Positions 33,722 to 43,348 of a stretch of DNA of 64,000 nt are shown here, piece after piece. Both the position numbers and the translations under genes were made by a program. How positions within the stretch are numbered: position 1 is the stretch's first letter; each line of letters opens with the position of its first letter. The stretch spans positions 1-64,000 of the forward strand of contig NZ_JAAOWU010000001.1 of the NCBI RefSeq assembly GCF_013778505.1, written 5' to 3'. The notes below the pieces were generated by a model that saw only the letters and a list, made by a program, of their open reading frames with translations, was not told the origin of the DNA and made no database searches. The DNA comes from Pseudomonas sivasensis. GTDB taxonomy: Bacteria > Pseudomonadota > Gammaproteobacteria > Pseudomonadales > Pseudomonadaceae.

Positions 33722-34971
33722 GCAGATATCTTAAATCGGCGTTTTTCAGCGCCTTGCTGGTGTGGGCCGTGGCCTTCCCGGTACTCGGCCTCAAGCTGAG
33801 CATTGTCGGCATCAACCTGGAAGTGCATGGCACCGGTCCCGTGACCCTGACCATCATCGCCCTGTGTTCGGTGCTGATGTTCCTGCGTGTGCTGTTCACC
33901 CAGCAGGTCGGCGCTCTGTTCAAGAGCAACCGTGGTCCGTTGGTATCGCCTAAGGTCAGCCAATTCCTGACCCTGCCGCGCACCCAGCGCTACATCATCA
34001 TCGGCCTGATCGTGGCCGCGCTGATCTGGCCGTTCTTTGGCTCGCGCGGTGCCGTAGACATCGCCACCCTGATCCTGATCTACGTGTTGCTAGGCCTGGG
34101 CCTGAACATCGTGGTGGGCCTCGCCGGCCTGCTCGACCTGGGTTATGTGGGTTTCTACGCCGTGGGTGCCTACACCTACGCGCTGCTCTCGCACTATCTG
34201 GGCTGGAGCTTCTGGATCTGCCTGCCGCTGGCCGGCATGGCGGCGGCCACGTTCGGCTTTCTGCTGGGCTTCCCGGTACTGCGACTGCGCGGTGACTACC
34301 TCGCCATCGTGACCCTGGGTTTCGGCGAGATCATTCGTCTGTTCCTGCGTAACCTCACGGACATCACCGGCGGCCCCAACGGCATTAGCAGCATCCCCAA
34401 GCCAACGTTCTTCGGGCTGTCGTTCGACCGCACCGCTGCCGAAGGCATGCAGACCTTCCACGAGTACTTCGGGATTGCCTACAACCCGGTAAGCAAAGTG
34501 GTGTTCCTGTACCTGGTGGCGCTGTTGCTGGCGCTGGCGGCATTGTTCGTGATCAACCGCCTGCTGCGCATGCCAATCGGCCGTGCTTGGGAAGCGTTGC
34601 GCGAAGATGAAATCGCCTGCCGCGCCCTGGGCCTGAACCCGACCATCATCAAGCTCTCCGCCTTCACCCTGGGTGCTGCGTTCGCCGGTTTTGCCGGCAG
34701 CTTCTTCGCCGCGCGCCAAGGCCTGGTGACACCGGAGTCGTTCACCTTTATCGAGTCGGCGATCATCCTTGCCATCGTGGTATTGGGCGGCATGGGCTCG
34801 CAACTGGGCGTGATCCTGGCCGCGATCGTGATGATCCTGCTGCCAGAAATGATGCGTGAGTTCAGCGAATACCGCATGTTGATGTTCGGCGCCATGATGG
34901 TGCTGATGATGATCTGGCGTCCTCAAGGTCTGCTGCCCATGCAACGTCCACACATGGAGCTGCGCAAATGA
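33718..34971 (+). CDS. braE: Branched-chain amino-acid permease LivM-type
   Basis: BraE (417 residues) is the second permease. The conserved LivM segment [33 protein letters not shown] and the ATPase-contact loop [21 protein letters not shown] are visible. The first 100 residues are an N-terminal extension with two or three helices, as usual in pseudomonad BraE. Start and stop overlap braD and braF, consistent with one operon. Confidence 0.95.
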   Translation: MSRYLKSAFFSALLVWAVAFPVLGLKLSIVGINLEVHGTGPVTLTIIALCSVLMFLRVLFTQQVGALFKSNRGPLVSPKVSQFLTLPRTQRYIIIGLIVAALIWPFFGSRGAVDIATLILIYVLLGLGLNIVVGLAGLLDLGYVGFYAVGAYTYALLSHYLGWSFWICLPLAGMAAATFGFLLGFPVLRLRGDYLAIVTLGFGEIIRLFLRNLTDITGGPNGISSIPKPTFFGLSFDRTAAEGMQTFHEYFGIAYNPVSKVVFLYLVALLLALAALFVINRLLRMPIGRAWEALREDEIACRALGLNPTIIKLSAFTLGAAFAGFAGSFFAARQGLVTPESFTFIESAIILAIVVLGGMGSQLGVILAAIVMILLPEMMREFSEYRMLMFGAMMVLMMIWRPQGLLPMQRPHMELRK

Positions 34972-35735
34972 GCCGCGAGATCCTGAAAGTCGAAAATCTG
35001 AGCATGCGCTTTGGCGGTTTGCTGGCGGTCAACGGCGTGGCCCTGACCGTGAAAGAGAAACAGGTGGTTGCATTGATCGGCCCCAACGGCGCCGGCAAGA
35101 CCACGGTGTTCAACTGCCTCACCGGCTTCTACAAGCCAAGCGGTGGCAGCATCCTGCTGGACGGCCAGCCGATCCAGGGTTTGGCCGGTCACGAGATCGC
35201 CCGCAAGGGCGTGGTGCGTACCTTCCAGAACGTGCGGTTGTTCAAAGACATGACGGCGGTCGAAAACCTGTTGATCGCCCAACACCGTCACCTGAACACC
35301 AACTTCTTTGCAGGCCTGTTCAAGACCCCGGCGTTTCGCAAAAGCGAGCGCGAGGCCATGGAATACGCGGAGTACTGGCTGGACAAGGTCAACCTCACCG
35401 AGTTTGCCAACCGTCCCGCCGGCACCCTGGCCTACGGTCAGCAACGTCGCCTGGAAATCGCCCGCTGCATGATGACCCGCCCGCGGATCCTCATGCTCGA
35501 CGAACCAGCCGCCGGCCTGAACCCAAAGGAAACTGAAGATCTCAAGGCGCTGATCGGTGTGCTGCGTGAAGAAAACAACGCCACGGTGCTGTTGATCGAA
35601 CACGACATGAAACTGGTCATGAGCATTTCCGACCACATCGTGGTGATCAACCAGGGCACGCCCCTGGCCGACGGGACGCCGGAGCAGATCCGCGACAATC
35701 CTGAAGTGATCAAAGCCTATTTGGGGGAAGCGTAA
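34968..35735 (+). CDS. braF: Branched-chain amino-acid ABC ATPase LivG-type
   Basis: BraF (255 residues) is an ATPase subunit of the importer. Walker [10 protein letters not shown], the ABC signature region [13 protein letters not shown], Walker [15 protein letters not shown] and the switch His in [11 protein letters not shown] are all intact. The LivG-specific insert after Walker A ([21 protein letters not shown]) is present. It pairs with BraG as a heterodimer on the cytoplasmic face. Confidence 0.96.
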   Translation: MSREILKVENLSMRFGGLLAVNGVALTVKEKQVVALIGPNGAGKTTVFNCLTGFYKPSGGSILLDGQPIQGLAGHEIARKGVVRTFQNVRLFKDMTAVENLLIAQHRHLNTNFFAGLFKTPAFRKSEREAMEYAEYWLDKVNLTEFANRPAGTLAYGQQRRLEIARCMMTRPRILMLDEPAAGLNPKETEDLKALIGVLREENNATVLLIEHDMKLVMSISDHIVVINQGTPLADGTPEQIRDNPEVIKAYLGEA

Positions 35736-35736
35736 A

Positions 35737-36438
35737 ATGCTGCAATTCGAAAACGTTTCCACTTTCTACGGCAAGATCCAGGCCCTGCACAGCGTCAATG
35801 TGGAAGTACGCCAGGGTGAAATCGTGACCCTGATCGGCGCCAACGGCGCCGGCAAGTCCACCTTGTTGATGACCTTGTGCGGTTCGCCACAGGCCCACAG
35901 CGGCAGCATCCGCTACATGGGTGAAGAACTGGTGGGCCAGCAGTCTTCGCAGATCATGCGCAAGAGCATTGCGGTGGTGCCGGAAGGCCGCCGCGTGTTC
36001 TCGCGACTGACCGTCGAAGAAAACCTGGCCATGGGCGGGTTCTTCACCGACAAGGGCGACTACCAGGAGCAAATGGACAAGGTGCTGCACCTGTTCCCCC
36101 GGCTCAAGGAGCGCTTCAGTCAGCGCGGCGGCACCATGTCCGGCGGCGAGCAGCAAATGCTCGCCATCGGCCGGGCGCTGATGAGCAAGCCCAAGCTGTT
36201 GCTCCTGGACGAACCGTCCCTGGGCCTGGCACCGATCATCATCCAGCAGATTTTCGACATCATCGAACAGCTGCGCAAAGACGGTGTGACCGTGTTTCTG
36301 GTGGAACAGAACGCCAACCAGGCGCTGAAAATCGCCGACCGCGCCTATGTACTGGAAAACGGTCGTGTGGTGATGCAGGGCACTGGCGAGCAGTTGCTGA
36401 CGGATCCGAAGGTGCGCGAGGCGTACTTGGGCGGCTAA
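35737..36438 (+). CDS. braG: Branched-chain amino-acid ABC ATPase LivF-type
   Basis: BraG (233 residues) is the second ATPase. It has Walker A GANGAGKST, the signature MSGGEQQMLAIGRALM, Walker B LLLLDEPSLGLAPII and the switch region VFLVEQNANQAL, with Gln-containing D-loop neighbours typical of LivF. It starts one base after the braF stop and ends the operon; a REP doublet follows. Confidence 0.96.
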   Translation: MLQFENVSTFYGKIQALHSVNVEVRQGEIVTLIGANGAGKSTLLMTLCGSPQAHSGSIRYMGEELVGQQSSQIMRKSIAVVPEGRRVFSRLTVEENLAMGGFFTDKGDYQEQMDKVLHLFPRLKERFSQRGGTMSGGEQQMLAIGRALMSKPKLLLLDEPSLGLAPIIIQQIFDIIEQLRKDGVTVFLVEQNANQALKIADRAYVLENGRVVMQGTGEQLLTDPKVREAYLGG

Positions 36439-36465
36439 GAGACGGTTGCTGAATAAACCGGATCT

Positions 36466-36560
36466 AAATGTGGGAGGGAGCTTGCTCCCGATGGCGGCAT
36501 ATCAGGCACAGAGCATGTGACTGATAGTCCGCCATCGGGAGCAAGCTCCCTCCCACATTT
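36466..36560. repeat. REP doublet (REPIN), outward-ended
   Basis: Left arm GTGGGAGGGAGCTTGCTCCCGAT and right arm ATCGGGAGCAAGCTCCCTCCCAC are exact inverse copies. Relative to the unit at 2341, one base differs in each arm (G to A on the left, C to T on the right), so pairing is kept. It lies between braG and the bufferin operon. Confidence 0.88.
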
Positions 36561-36594
36561 GTTTTGCACCGTTTGAAAGTTTTTCAACTGCCTT

Positions 36595-36622
36595 TGTAAC
36601 GAACTCAATCCTCCCTTCTCTA
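36595..36622 (+). promoter_or_regulatory. Candidate ECF-type promoter of the bufferin operon
   Basis: TGTAACGAA (36595-36603) followed 16-17 bases later by TCTCTA (36617-36622) resembles the AAC-containing -35 of extracytoplasmic-function sigma factors, which control related operons elsewhere. It lies about 55 bases before the precursor gene start. This is a weak, by-eye assignment. Confidence 0.3.
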
Positions 36623-36676
36623 GTGGTGCATGCAGGCAATCAAGCCTGCCCACTCAACCACTGCTGGAGAAACACC

Positions 36677-36973
36677 ATGACGACCAAACTGTCCGCCGCG
36701 TCCCTCGTCCTCGCCCTGAGTTCTGCCTTGAGCCTCTCCGCTCTGACCAGCACCGTCCACGCCGCCGACGACATGCAAAAATGCTTCGGCGTCGCTGAAG
36801 CCGGTAAGAACGATTGCGCCGCAGGCGCAGGCACCTCCTGTGCCGGCAGCTCGAAAACCAAGGATCAGGCCAACGCCTGGAAACTGGTCCCCGCCGGCAC
36901 CTGCACCCAAACCCCCAGCTCCACCTCGCCGACCGGTTTCGGCCAGGAAGCTACCTTCACCGCCAAGTCGTGA
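36677..36973 (+). CDS. bufA1: Bufferin-type RiPP precursor (DUF2282)
   Basis: This 98-residue secreted precursor has a Sec signal ([21 protein letters not shown], cleavage near Ala29) and a mature part containing [39 protein letters not shown] with four cysteines (C36, C47, C55, C76). This Cys pattern and the GVA-AG-NDCA core are those of DUF2282 bufferins, RiPPs whose cysteines are modified by an MNIO enzyme and that bind copper in the periplasm. The ATG at 36677 follows CTGGAGAAAC; the longer frame is not a signal peptide. The three following genes are the usual partners. The target metal here is inferred from studied homologues. Confidence 0.88.
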   Translation: MTTKLSAASLVLALSSALSLSALTSTVHAADDMQKCFGVAEAGKNDCAAGAGTSCAGSSKTKDQANAWKLVPAGTCTQTPSSTSPTGFGQEATFTAKS

Positions 36974-36999
36974 AACCCTGCACAGCCTGAGTACGGATC

Positions 37000-37875
37000 A
37001 TGACGCTTTCACGCCAGCACACGGTCTCACACGCTCAGGCGCCCGGCCTCCCCTGTCGGGCCGGGCTGGGGCTGAAGAGCGAGCACTTCACCGAAGTGCT
37101 CCAGACCCTTCCCGATGTCGGTTTTTTTGAAGTACACGCCGAAAACTACATGGTGGCCGGCGGCCCGTTTCATCACTACCTAGGGTTGATTCGCCAACAG
37201 TACTCGCTGTCGCTGCACGGCATGGGCCTGTCCATCGGCGGCGAAGGCCCGCTCAACCGTGAGCACCTGGCGCGCCTGGCAACGCTGATCGAACGCTACC
37301 AACCCCACTCCTTTTCCGAACACTTGGCCTGGTCCAGCCACGGCCCGGTGTTTCTCAATGACTTACTGCCCCTGGCCTACGACGCAGACACGCTGAACCG
37401 GGTATGCGAACACGTCGACCAGGTGCAGAGCACGCTCAAGCGGCCCATGCTGCTAGAGAATCCATCGACCTATTTGCAGTTCCAACGCTCTACCCTGGAC
37501 GAGACCGACTTCATCAGCGAGACCATCCGCCGCACTGGCTGTGGCTTGCTGCTGGATGTGAACAATGCCTACGTGTCGTGTATCAACCACCAGCGCGACC
37601 CGCTCACTTACATCGACGCCCTGCCGTTGCACGCGGTGGGCGAGATTCACCTGGCCGGCTTTGGCGAGGACACCGACAACCTGGGTGATCGCCTGCTGAT
37701 CGACGACCATGGTGCCCCCATCAACAACGCCGTATGGCAACTGTACAAACAGGTGCTCACACGAACTGGCCCGGTCGCCACGCTCATTGAACGTGACAAC
37801 CACGTGCCGGCCTTTAACGTTTTGCACGCTGAAGCCCAACAGGCCGAACACTATTTATCGCAGGTCCGCCCATGA
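37000..37875 (+). CDS. bufB: DUF692 multinuclear non-heme iron enzyme (BufB-type)
   Basis: The 291-residue TIM-barrel protein is a DUF692/MNIO enzyme, which uses two or three iron ions to rewrite Cys residues of RiPP precursors (reported as thiooxazole formation in bufferins). Likely metal ligands and active-site residues are visible: FFEVHAENY, His73 in [11 protein letters not shown], His108 in SFSEHLAW, Glu153 in LLENPSTYL, Asp186/Asn188 in [10 protein letters not shown], His217 in GEIHLAGF and Glu264 in TLIERD. It begins 26 bases after the precursor and overlaps bufC by four bases (ATGA). Substrate assignment to the upstream precursor follows from context. Confidence 0.9.
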   Translation: MTLSRQHTVSHAQAPGLPCRAGLGLKSEHFTEVLQTLPDVGFFEVHAENYMVAGGPFHHYLGLIRQQYSLSLHGMGLSIGGEGPLNREHLARLATLIERYQPHSFSEHLAWSSHGPVFLNDLLPLAYDADTLNRVCEHVDQVQSTLKRPMLLENPSTYLQFQRSTLDETDFISETIRRTGCGLLLDVNNAYVSCINHQRDPLTYIDALPLHAVGEIHLAGFGEDTDNLGDRLLIDDHGAPINNAVWQLYKQVLTRTGPVATLIERDNHVPAFNVLHAEAQQAEHYLSQVRP

Positions 37876-38648
37876 GCCTTCACGACGCCTTCACCAGCGC
37901 CTTGCTGGCACCCGACCTGCCCTGCCCGGACGGCCTGTTCAGCAGTAACGGTGCCGACCCGGCCAGTCGCTTTGCGGTATATCGCAACAATGTCCACAGC
38001 TCATTGATCAATGCACTGGCATCGGCCTATCCCGTGACAGTGCAATTGGTAGGCGATGAGTTTTTCCGCGCCATGGTCGGCGTTTACGTCCAGGCGCACC
38101 CGCCTACCAGCCCACTGATCAGTGACTACGGCAGCACATTCGCCGACTTCATCCAGGGTTTCGATCCGGCCTCCAGTGTGCCTTATCTGGCCGACGTGGC
38201 CCGCTTGGAACGCTTGCGGGTTCGTGCCTATCACGCGGCAGATACGCCGGCGGTGAGTCAGCAAGCCGCCCTGCAACAGCTGCAGGCCCAAACGGAGCTG
38301 GGCGCATTGCGCCTACGGCTGCACCCATCCCTTGCCGCTTTGAACTCAGCCTACGCCGTGGTTGCGGTATGGGCGGCGCACCAGACCGAGGGCGCCTTGG
38401 CCACTCTTGATCCTTACAAAGCCCAAAGTGCATTGGTGCTGCGCCAGGGGTTGATCGTCAAGGTCTTCGCCGTCGACGGCGGCTCTGTCGCTTTTATCAA
38501 TAGCCTGAACCACGGCGCCGCATTGGAAATGGCCGTGGCGGATGCGCTTAAAGCCTGCGCCGAGTTCGACCTGCACCAGTGTCTGTCACTGCTGATCAAC
38601 CACGACGCCATCACTCACTTGCTCCCAGAACAAAAGGTATCGCCATGA
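37872..38648 (+). CDS. bufC: DUF2063 putative RiPP precursor-binding partner (BufC-type)
   Basis: The 258-residue cytoplasmic protein belongs to DUF2063, the partner family of DUF692 enzymes that is thought to bind the precursor and deliver it to the modification site. The N-terminal domain has the family's [35 protein letters not shown] segment, and the C-terminal half contains a mixed alpha/beta region ending in a helix-rich segment. Overlapping ATGA junctions on both sides show tight operon packing with bufB and the DoxX gene. Confidence 0.85.
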   Translation: MSLHDAFTSALLAPDLPCPDGLFSSNGADPASRFAVYRNNVHSSLINALASAYPVTVQLVGDEFFRAMVGVYVQAHPPTSPLISDYGSTFADFIQGFDPASSVPYLADVARLERLRVRAYHAADTPAVSQQAALQQLQAQTELGALRLRLHPSLAALNSAYAVVAVWAAHQTEGALATLDPYKAQSALVLRQGLIVKVFAVDGGSVAFINSLNHGAALEMAVADALKACAEFDLHQCLSLLINHDAITHLLPEQKVSP

Positions 38649-39130
38649 ACAATAGCCCTTCGTGCAGGATCAAACAGGCCATCGTTCTTTTCGAGAAAAT
38701 CCCCTACAGCCTGATCGCGTTTATTGCGCGCTTTTCAATCGCGGCAGTGTTCTGGAAATCCGGGCAAACCAAAGTAGAAGGCTTCGCCATCGATCTGGTC
38801 AGCGGCACGTTCCAACTCGGTGAACCCTCACTCGCCGCCTCGACACTGCCGCTGTTTCGCAGTGAGTACCACGTGCCGTTGATATCGCCGGAAGTGGCCG
38901 CGCACATGGCGGCGTTTGCAGAGCACTTTTTCCCGGTGCTGATATTGGCGGGGTTCGCCACGCGCTTCTCGGCCCTGGCCTTGATTGGCATGACGTTGGT
39001 CATTCAATTGTTCGTGTACCCGGACGCCTACCCCACCCACGGCACTTGGCTTGCGCTGCTGTTGCTATTGGTTGCCAAGGGCCCTGGTTGCTTGTCCATC
39101 GACCACTTGATCGCCCGCCGCTACCGTTAA
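38645..39130 (+). CDS. bufD: DoxX-family membrane protein of the bufferin operon
   Basis: The 161-residue protein has four hydrophobic helices and the DoxX pattern: IARFSIAAVFWKSGQTKVEGF near the start and AEHFFPVLILAGFATRFSALALIGMT, LALLLLLVAKGPGCLSIDHLI later. I use the ATG at 38645, which overlaps the bufC stop; the longer frame adds a sequence antisense-like basic stretch. DoxX proteins close most DUF2282/DUF692/DUF2063 operons, probably aiding export or redox handling. Its stop overlaps the convergent LysR gene by four bases. Confidence 0.85.
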   Translation: MNNSPSCRIKQAIVLFEKIPYSLIAFIARFSIAAVFWKSGQTKVEGFAIDLVSGTFQLGEPSLAASTLPLFRSEYHVPLISPEVAAHMAAFAEHFFPVLILAGFATRFSALALIGMTLVIQLFVYPDAYPTHGTWLALLLLLVAKGPGCLSIDHLIARRYR

Positions 39131-40035
39131 AGACGATCCAACGCCTCGCCGCTGCGCTTGAACCACTCCACCAGGTAGTCGGCCAGAACCTGGGTGCGCC
39201 TGGGCAGGCCACCTTGATAAGGGTGAACCAGGTACATCGGCAGGCTTCGAGTCTGATAGTCACGCAGCAACCAGCGCAATCGACCGTCGGCCAGTTCCGT
39301 CGGCAGCACGTAGGACGGCAACCGGGCAATACCAGCGCCTACCAGCGCTGCCTTCTTCAGCAAGTTGTAATGGTTGGAGGCAAAGGTGCCGCTTACCCTG
39401 ACCCGCAACAACTCGTGCTGCTGGTGATACAGCCACTCCTCGCGGCCGCTGTAATGGCTGTTGAGCAAGCAGGTGTGCGCCGCAAGATCCGCCGGGGTCA
39501 GCGGTTCGCCGTGCTGCTCCAGATAGGCGGGGCTGGCGCAAGTCATCTCATGCCAGGCCAGCAGAGGCTTGGCCACCAGGCGCTCGTTTTCAATCGCACC
39601 CGAACGTACCCCCAAGTCAAAGCCATCACGCGCGAGGTCTCGATAGCTGTTGTTGAGTTCAATCTCGATCTGCACCTGAGGGTACTGCTTGGAAAATTCC
39701 AGCAACAAGCCATCGAAGAAAGTTTCGCCTAATGAAACGGGAACCGTCATACGCACCGGCCCGGCCAGATCGTCCTTGAGCCTCGCCAGTGCCTGACGCG
39801 CACGTTCCACCTGCACCACCAATGCCTGGGCCTGTGGCAACAACGCCGCGCCGGCAGCGGTCAGGCTGAGCTTGCGGGTGGTGCGGTGCAACAACACCAC
39901 ACAAAACTGCGCTTCCAGCTGGGAGATACGCTTGGATAACTGGCCCTTACTGCAGCCCAGTTGCTCGGCGGCCACCGTAAAACTGCCGGCTTCGATCAGT
40001 ACGGCAAAGGCCGCCAGGTCATCCATCTCGCTCAT
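39127..40035 (-). CDS. LysR-family regulator
   Basis: The 302-residue regulator has a LysR winged helix (residues about 4-63: LAAFAVLIEAGSFTVAAEQL, CSKGQLSKRISQLE) with the CrgA-like subgroup motif HRTTRKLSLTAAG, and a substrate-binding-like effector domain. I use the ATG at 40035; the upstream part of the longer frame lies in the intergenic region. It is divergent from a short-chain dehydrogenase, with about 100 bases between, the usual position for a regulator of that gene. Its 3' end overlaps the bufferin operon's last stop by four bases but a regulatory link is not implied. Confidence 0.85.
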   Translation of the reverse strand: MSEMDDLAAFAVLIEAGSFTVAAEQLGCSKGQLSKRISQLEAQFCVVLLHRTTRKLSLTAAGAALLPQAQALVVQVERARQALARLKDDLAGPVRMTVPVSLGETFFDGLLLEFSKQYPQVQIEIELNNSYRDLARDGFDLGVRSGAIENERLVAKPLLAWHEMTCASPAYLEQHGEPLTPADLAAHTCLLNSHYSGREEWLYHQQHELLRVRVSGTFASNHYNLLKKAALVGAGIARLPSYVLPTELADGRLRWLLRDYQTRSLPMYLVHPYQGGLPRRTQVLADYLVEWFKRSGEALDRL

Positions 40036-40138
40036 GGATTGTTTCCATTTGAAAACCAAAGGTTGCCTATTACCACGTTTATCCAGCGAAAAAGCCACCC
40101 TAGACTGAGCCCTCACTTATCACTGGAGGAACAGCACC

Positions 40139-40738
40139 ATGAAAATCCTATTGATTGGCGCGAGTGGCACCGTCGGCTCGGCAGTCAAGGCCGAACTGGC
40201 TCAGCGTCATGAGGTGATCAGCATTGGCCGCACCAGCGGCGACTTCCAAGTGGATATCAGCGACAGCGCGTCAATCCGCAGGTTGTTTGAGCAAACCGGT
40301 AAATTCGACGCCCTCATCTGCGCGGCCGGTAGCGTGAATTTCGTGGCGCTGGGTGATATGAGCGAAAACGACTTTGAACTTGGCCTGCGTGACAAGCTGA
40401 TGGGCCAGGTAAACCTGCTGCTGATCGGCCGCGAGTATGCTAACGACGGCGCCTCGTTCACCTTCACCAGTGGCATTCTCAACCGTGATCCGATTCGGAC
40501 TGGCGCTTCTGCGGCGCTGGTCAATGGCGCACTCGATGCGTTTGTCAAAGCGGCAGCGATCGAATTGCCACGAGGCCTGCGCATCAACTCCGTGAGCCCC
40601 ACAGTGCTGGAAGAGGCCATGGGCAGCTACGCACCTTACTTCCGCGGCTATAAGCCTGCTCCGGGCGCTGACGTGGCCTTGGCCTACGCTAAAAGCGTAG
40701 AAGGCCTACAGACCGGCCAGACATTTATGGTTGGCTGA
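40139..40738 (+). CDS. Short-chain dehydrogenase/reductase
   Basis: The 199-residue enzyme is a short SDR: N-terminal nucleotide-binding motif ILLIGASGTVGSAV and a reduced catalytic region, with NSVSPTV typical of the family. The usual YxxxK pair is not clearly present: the position is occupied by RTGASAALVNGALDAFVKAAAIE, in which Ala replaces Tyr, so the chemistry is uncertain. Its sequence pattern is that of the atypical short SDRs found beside LysR regulators. A GGAGGA ribosome site precedes the start. Confidence 0.8.
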   Translation: MKILLIGASGTVGSAVKAELAQRHEVISIGRTSGDFQVDISDSASIRRLFEQTGKFDALICAAGSVNFVALGDMSENDFELGLRDKLMGQVNLLLIGREYANDGASFTFTSGILNRDPIRTGASAALVNGALDAFVKAAAIELPRGLRINSVSPTVLEEAMGSYAPYFRGYKPAPGADVALAYAKSVEGLQTGQTFMVG

Positions 40739-40835
40739 ATGTAAGGGTTGTAAGAATTACCTGAAGCGGGACAGCGGGGTTGTGATGCACCGCCAGCCTG
40801 CGTAACGTGGCGGCACTTGCCTGGAGACCCCGATA

Positions 40836-41507
40836 ATGCGTGCCGCCCGTACCTTTGCTTTGTGTGCTTTGCTTCCCTTTCTAACCGCGTGTCAGGTCTT
40901 CGAGAGCGAGCCGGCCAAGCCGTCTACGGTTGGGCTGACCCGCATGCAGGGCCAACTCACAGCCGTAGGCGACAAACTGTTGTTCCAAGCGTGCCACGAC
41001 CAACGTAACTACGTGGTCAAGGACACCGGCGGCACCAGCATCCTGCAGGAAGCCGCCTCCCTGGCCGGCCAGCAAGGTGCGCTGTTTGCCGACCTGCGCG
41101 GTAAGTTTTCGGGCGTCGCCACCGGCACTCAGGGCGAAGTGGAGTTGCAACAGCTCTACCGTGTCGAACGGTCGACCTCGGCCTGCGACGACCCCGATTT
41201 CAAACGCATGATCCTGCGCGCCAACGGCCACAAGCCGGCCTGGGCGATGAACGTCACCGCCAAGGGCATGGTGCTGGAACGTGAAGGCCAGCCGCCTTTG
41301 GCCGTACCTTATGTAGAAGAGCAGATCGGCGACGGCCGCTTTAACCTGATGACCGAAGCCAACAACCAGCACATCGAGCTGTGGGTGGCTCCGCAACGTT
41401 GTGTGGACAGCGTCAGCGGCAGCCTGCAACACATGACCGCCGAATTGCGGATCAACGGTCAAGTCCAGCGTGGCTGCGCGGCTTTCGGTGGTTCGCGGGA
41501 CGATTGA
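40836..41507 (+). CDS. COG3650-type lipoprotein
   Basis: The 223-residue product has a lipoprotein signal (FALCALLPFLTAC, Cys19) followed by two globular repeats: an N-terminal half with LTRMQGQLTAVGDKLLFQAC and a C-terminal domain ending TAELRINGQVQRGCAAFGG. The C-terminal part resembles COG3650 domains that bind haem or small ligands in other contexts, a comparison from memory. GGAGA lies ten bases upstream of the ATG. Role unknown; it stands between an SDR gene and a FAD oxidoreductase gene. Confidence 0.7.
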   Translation: MRAARTFALCALLPFLTACQVFESEPAKPSTVGLTRMQGQLTAVGDKLLFQACHDQRNYVVKDTGGTSILQEAASLAGQQGALFADLRGKFSGVATGTQGEVELQQLYRVERSTSACDDPDFKRMILRANGHKPAWAMNVTAKGMVLEREGQPPLAVPYVEEQIGDGRFNLMTEANNQHIELWVAPQRCVDSVSGSLQHMTAELRINGQVQRGCAAFGGSRDD

Positions 41508-41612
41508 TAGTGTCCTGCGCTTTTTAGCATGACGGGACACCACCGTTGGGGCTTATAATCGCCGGTTTGCAAAACCGCCGGCCTTACCGAATGCCGCACA
41601 CCGGATCCCGTC

Positions 41613-43226
41613 ATGTTACGAATCACCGAACTCAAGCTGCCCATCGACCATCCCGAAGAAGACCTGCGGCCTGCCATCCTGGCGCGCCTTGGCATCGCCA
41701 GTGATGACCTGCTCGATTTCACCCTCTTCAAACGCAGCTACGACGCCCGTAAAAAATCGTCGGAGCTGTGCTTCATCTACACCATCGACTTGGATGTGAA
41801 GGGTGAAGCCGCCCTGCTGCTCAAGTTTGCCGATGACCGCAACGTCAACCCGGCGCCGGATGTCAGCTACAAAGTAGTCGGCCAAGCGCCCGAAGGCCTG
41901 GCTGAACGACCGATCGTAGTCGGTTTTGGCCCCTGCGGGATCTTCGCCGGGCTGCTGCTGGCACAGATGGGTTTCAAGCCGATCATCCTCGAACGCGGCA
42001 AGGAAGTGCGCCAGCGCACCAAGGACACCTGGGGCCTGTGGCGCAAAAGCGTACTGAACCCCGAGTCCAACGTGCAGTTTGGTGAAGGCGGCGCCGGCAC
42101 CTTCTCCGACGGCAAGCTTTACAGCCAGATCAAAGACCCCAAATTCCACGGCCGTAAAGTACTCCACGAGTTTGTCAAAGCCGGCGCGCCGGAAGAAATC
42201 CTCTACGTCAGTAAGCCGCACATCGGTACCTTCCGCCTGACCGGCGTGGTGGAACACATGCGCGAGCAGATCATCGCCCTGGGCGGTGAGGTGCGTTTCG
42301 AGCAACGCGTGACTGACGTGCTGATTGAAGACGGCCAACTGAACGGCGTGGTGGTGGATGGCGGCGAGCAGATCCTGTCCAGGCACGTGATCCTGGCCCT
42401 GGGCCACAGCGCCCGAGATACCTTCCGCATGCTTCACGGTCGTGGCGTATACATGGAGGCCAAGCCGTTTTCGGTGGGCTTCCGCATTGAACACCCTCAA
42501 TCGCTGATCGATGCCGCGCGCCTGGGTAAATACGCCGGGCACCCGAAGCTGGGCGCCGCCGACTACAAACTGGTGCACCACGCGAAGAATGGTCGCTCGG
42601 TCTACAGCTTCTGCATGTGCCCTGGCGGCACCGTGGTGGCGGCCACCTCCGAGCCGAACCGCGTTGTGACCAACGGCATGAGCCAGTACTCACGTAACGA
42701 GCGCAATGCCAACTCCGGCATCGTGGTCGGCATCACGCCGGAAGTGGACTACCCCGGTGGCCCGCTGGCGGGTATCGAGTTGCAGGAACGCCTGGAGTCC
42801 CACGCCTACATTCTCGGTGGCAGCAACTACGAAGCGCCGGCACAACTGGTGGGTGATTTCATCGCCGGCAAGCCGTCCACCGCCCTCGGCAGTGTGGAAC
42901 CGTCCTACAAGCCTGGCGTGGCTCTGGGCGACCTGGCGTTGGCGCTGCCGGACTTCGCCATCGAAGCCATCCGCGAAGCGCTGCCGGCGTTCGAGAAGCA
43001 AATCAAAGGCTACTCGCTGCACGATGCGGTACTGACCGGTATCGAAACGCGCACCTCGTCGCCGCTGCGGATAACCCGTGACGATTCGATGCAGAGCCTG
43101 AACGTTAAAGGCCTGTTTCCGGCCGGTGAAGGCGCCGGTTATGCCGGTGGGATTTTGTCGGCGGGTGTTGATGGGATTCGAATTGCCGAGGCGTTGGCGC
43201 GGGATATGTTGGGCATCGAGGCCTGA
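41613..43226 (+). CDS. FAD-dependent oxidoreductase (COG2509)
   Basis: The 537-residue cytoplasmic flavoprotein has an N-terminal RNA/iron-like domain of about 95 residues before the dinucleotide motif VVGFGPCGIFAGLLLA (GFGPCG at 104-109). Further marks are NPESNVQFGEGGAGTFSDGKLYSQ, HVILALGHSARDTF and the C-terminal flavin motif LFPAGEGAGYAGGILSAGVDG. This is the COG2509 family, uncharacterised dehydrogenases. The gene is alone; a REP doublet follows. Confidence 0.85.
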   Translation: MLRITELKLPIDHPEEDLRPAILARLGIASDDLLDFTLFKRSYDARKKSSELCFIYTIDLDVKGEAALLLKFADDRNVNPAPDVSYKVVGQAPEGLAERPIVVGFGPCGIFAGLLLAQMGFKPIILERGKEVRQRTKDTWGLWRKSVLNPESNVQFGEGGAGTFSDGKLYSQIKDPKFHGRKVLHEFVKAGAPEEILYVSKPHIGTFRLTGVVEHMREQIIALGGEVRFEQRVTDVLIEDGQLNGVVVDGGEQILSRHVILALGHSARDTFRMLHGRGVYMEAKPFSVGFRIEHPQSLIDAARLGKYAGHPKLGAADYKLVHHAKNGRSVYSFCMCPGGTVVAATSEPNRVVTNGMSQYSRNERNANSGIVVGITPEVDYPGGPLAGIELQERLESHAYILGGSNYEAPAQLVGDFIAGKPSTALGSVEPSYKPGVALGDLALALPDFAIEAIREALPAFEKQIKGYSLHDAVLTGIETRTSSPLRITRDDSMQSLNVKGLFPAGEGAGYAGGILSAGVDGIRIAEALARDMLGIEA

Positions 43227-43244
43227 GCACATCCGTGTTCACAA

Positions 43245-43333
43245 GTGGGAAGGGGCTTGCTCCCGATAGCAGTGGATCAGTCAGGACACATGTGACTGGT
43301 CCACCTTCATTGGGAGCAAGCTCCCTCCCACAC
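43245..43333. repeat. REP doublet (REPIN), one arm diverged
   Basis: Left arm GTGGGAAGGGGCTTGCTCCCGAT and right arm ATTGGGAGCAAGCTCCCTCCCAC. Unlike the units at 2341, 36466 and 60341 the arms do not carry matching changes (GAAGGGGC against GCTCCCTC), so the long stem has mismatches. Confidence 0.8.
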
Positions 43334-43348
43334 GGTTTTTGCGTGATT

